Shown here: positions 10,740 through 11,406 of the stretch, piece by piece
Layout of the letters: every line of letters begins with the position of its first letter
Position numbering within the stretch: position 1 is the first letter of the stretch
NCBI GenBank assembly: GCA_027320785.1
Contig: DAHVKR010000013.1
Location: forward strand, 1 to 11,406
From: Bdellovibrionales bacterium
GTDB taxonomy: Bacteria > Bdellovibrionota > Bdellovibrionia > Bdellovibrionales > Bdellovibrionaceae
Direction of reading: 5' to 3'
DNA: 11,406 bases
The notes under the pieces: model-generated
The model's input: only the letters and a program-made list of their open reading frames with translations
Told to the model about the DNA's origin: nothing
The model's database searches: none
Position numbers and translations under genes: made by a program

Positions 10740-10780
10740 AGATAACGTAGTTGTTACAATTGTTTTAAATTGAAAAGCAG

Positions 10781-10809
10781 GTTTAACAAGAGCTCGAGTC
10801 GATGATCAA
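10781..10809 (-). promoter_or_regulatory. Candidate dnaA promoter
   Basis: On the - strand TTGATC (10804-10809) is followed after 17 bases by TTAAAC (10781-10786). The -35 is fair and the -10 matches TATAAT at only three of six positions. Transcription would start near 10774, giving a leader of about 50 bases. This is a weak prediction chosen because spacing and position are sensible. Confidence 0.3.
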
Positions 10810-10812
10810 TAG

Positions 10813-10840
10813 TTGACCTTGATGCCGCGATGTGATTAAT
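10813..10840 (+). promoter_or_regulatory. Candidate rpmH-rnpA promoter
   Basis: TTGACC (10813-10818) and ATTAAT (10835-10840) are separated by 16 bases and match consensus at five and four positions. The predicted start near 10847 gives a leader of about 105 bases before rpmH. The -35 lies three bases from the opposing candidate -35 of dnaA. A TTATAT closer to rpmH (10932-10937) is too near the ribosome binding site to be a useful -10. Confidence 0.35.
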
Positions 10841-10951
10841 TTCGACCCCACGTATTTAGTAGTCCCTTGTTTTGGATGGTAGATATATAGAGGGGCGAAG
10901 TTAAAATTGAGTGAATGCGCACTGTGATGCGTTATATTTTGAGGTGAACTG

Positions 10952-11101
10952 ATGAAAAGAACCTACCAGCCGAGCAAACGCCGCCGCAAGAACAAGCATG
11001 GTTTTAAAAAGCGATCGAGCACAAAAAACGGCAAAAAAGTATTAAGCCGTCGTCGCGCCAAAGGACGTAAGAGCCTTGCTGTCAAAAAGGGTGGAAAATA
11101 A
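10952..11101 (+). CDS. rpmH: 50S ribosomal protein L34
   Basis: L34 is a small, very basic protein of the large ribosomal subunit. The frame encodes 49 residues beginning [18 protein letters not shown], the hallmark N-terminus of the family, and ending in a lysine- and glycine-rich tail, with the usual [15 protein letters not shown] block at 30-44. The common bacterial length is 44-46, so the few extra residues are at the C-terminus (KKGGK). The ribosome binding site GAGGTGA at 10941-10947 is well placed before the ATG. It is co-oriented with rnpA, whose probable start lies inside its final codons. It is divergent from dnaA, the standard arrangement on the other side of many origins. Confidence 0.97.
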   Translation: MKRTYQPSKRRRKNKHGFKKRSSTKNGKKVLSRRRAKGRKSLAVKKGGK

Positions 11102-11406
11102 ATCCAAAGTCAAAAGACTAAAGAAAAACTCAGACTTTCTTAAGCTGCGGAAAAAAGGTCTTCGTCTTAAATCATCTGAATGGTTGCAAATACACTATCA
11201 GACGTCTAAAGAAGAGTCCTTATCTGTTGGAGTGACAACGGGAAGAAAAGTCGGCTCAGCCGTAATCCGTAATCGACTTAAGAGGTGGTGCTTGGAGTTT
11301 TTTCGAAACCACCCCCAAAAAATAACGGGTCAGCTGAACGTGCTTTTTCGTCCGCAGCCCGCAGGATTTTATAAGGATTTAACCCATGCCGAATTGGATG
11401 ACCAAC
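11091..11406 (+). CDS. rnpA: Ribonuclease P protein component, 3' part cut by window edge
   Basis: RnpA is the basic protein subunit of RNase P and assists the catalytic RNA in maturing tRNA 5' ends. About 105 codons are visible before the window ends; the family is usually 110-125 residues, so little may be missing. The N-terminal part has the family's [14 protein letters not shown] pattern (residues 10-23), and the RNR signature is [16 protein letters not shown] (48-63). A late FRP pair (about 89-91) matches the hydrophobic strand after it. The probable start is GTG at 11091, overlapping rpmH by 11 bp, with AAAAAGG directly upstream and almost no spacing. A TTG at 11076 in the same frame is an alternative. 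Overlap suggests translational coupling with rpmH. Function is firm; the start is uncertain. Confidence 0.92.
   Translation, partial: MENKSKVKRLKKNSDFLKLRKKGLRLKSSEWLQIHYQTSKEESLSVGVTTGRKVGSAVIRNRLKRWCLEFFRNHPQKITGQLNVLFRPQPAGFYKDLTHAELDDQ

Larger units (their letters stand above)
10735..10951. other. dnaA-rpmH divergent intergenic region
   Basis: This 217 bp gap contains candidate divergent promoters in its middle and a palindrome-rich patch at 10751-10772 (TTGTTACAA, ACAATTGT, and CAATT/AATTG arms) in the presumed dnaA leader. No TCCACA or TGTGGA core is present, so no DnaA autoregulatory box is visible. No small gene or RNA can be supported. Confidence 0.6.

Overview
This window is a chromosomal replication-origin neighbourhood of a Gram-negative bacterium, most likely a member of the Bdellovibrionota (Bdellovibrio-like). 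The reasons are the order rpmH / dnaA / dnaN / recF / gyrB / gyrA leading into ATP synthase genes, a GyrB of 805 residues carrying the Gram-negative-type insertion, and DnaA-binding sites that fit the NN(A/T)TCCACA consensus I recall for Bdellovibrio bacteriovorus. Base composition looks AT-leaning (about 40% GC by eye), lower than B. bacteriovorus HD100, so a lower-GC relative is more likely than HD100. The assignment is inference from gene order and protein motifs; no search was run.

Layout from right to left. On the + strand, rpmH (10952-11101) and the start of rnpA (11091 to the window edge) form the usual L34/RNase P protein pair. A 217-226 bp intergenic region (about 10726-10951) separates them from the divergent dnaA and contains possible back-to-back promoters but no DnaA box. 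On the - strand come dnaA (9310-10725), a 239 bp origin region (9071-9309), dnaN (7967-9070), recF (6818-7948), gyrB (4404-6821), gyrA (1924-4380), a TPR lipoprotein (1101-1955), two small ATP-synthase accessory membrane proteins (904-1104 and 561-917) and the first 178 codons of atpB (1-536, cut by the window edge). All - strand genes downstream of the origin are packed with gaps under 25 bp or overlaps (4, 14 and 32 bp), so dnaN to atpB could be one long transcription unit.

Functionally the set joins initiation (DnaA, oriC), the sliding clamp (DnaN), gap repair (RecF), supercoiling (GyrA2B2) and the membrane sector of the ATP synthase. The origin lies between dnaA and dnaN: a cluster of DnaA boxes towards the dnaA side, a bulged 13-bp dyad among them, and an AT-rich stretch next to dnaN preceded by a near-consensus box, a short C-run and a row of triplets with a central A. 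That last arrangement resembles a basal origin-unwinding element and is the most interesting non-coding signal here.

I see no mobile element, CRISPR array, tRNA or rRNA, and no evidence of an undescribed multigene system. The window is mainly conserved housekeeping DNA; the points worth a second look are origin architecture, start-site choices, an altered DnaA box VII motif, and the lipoprotein between gyrase and ATP synthase genes.
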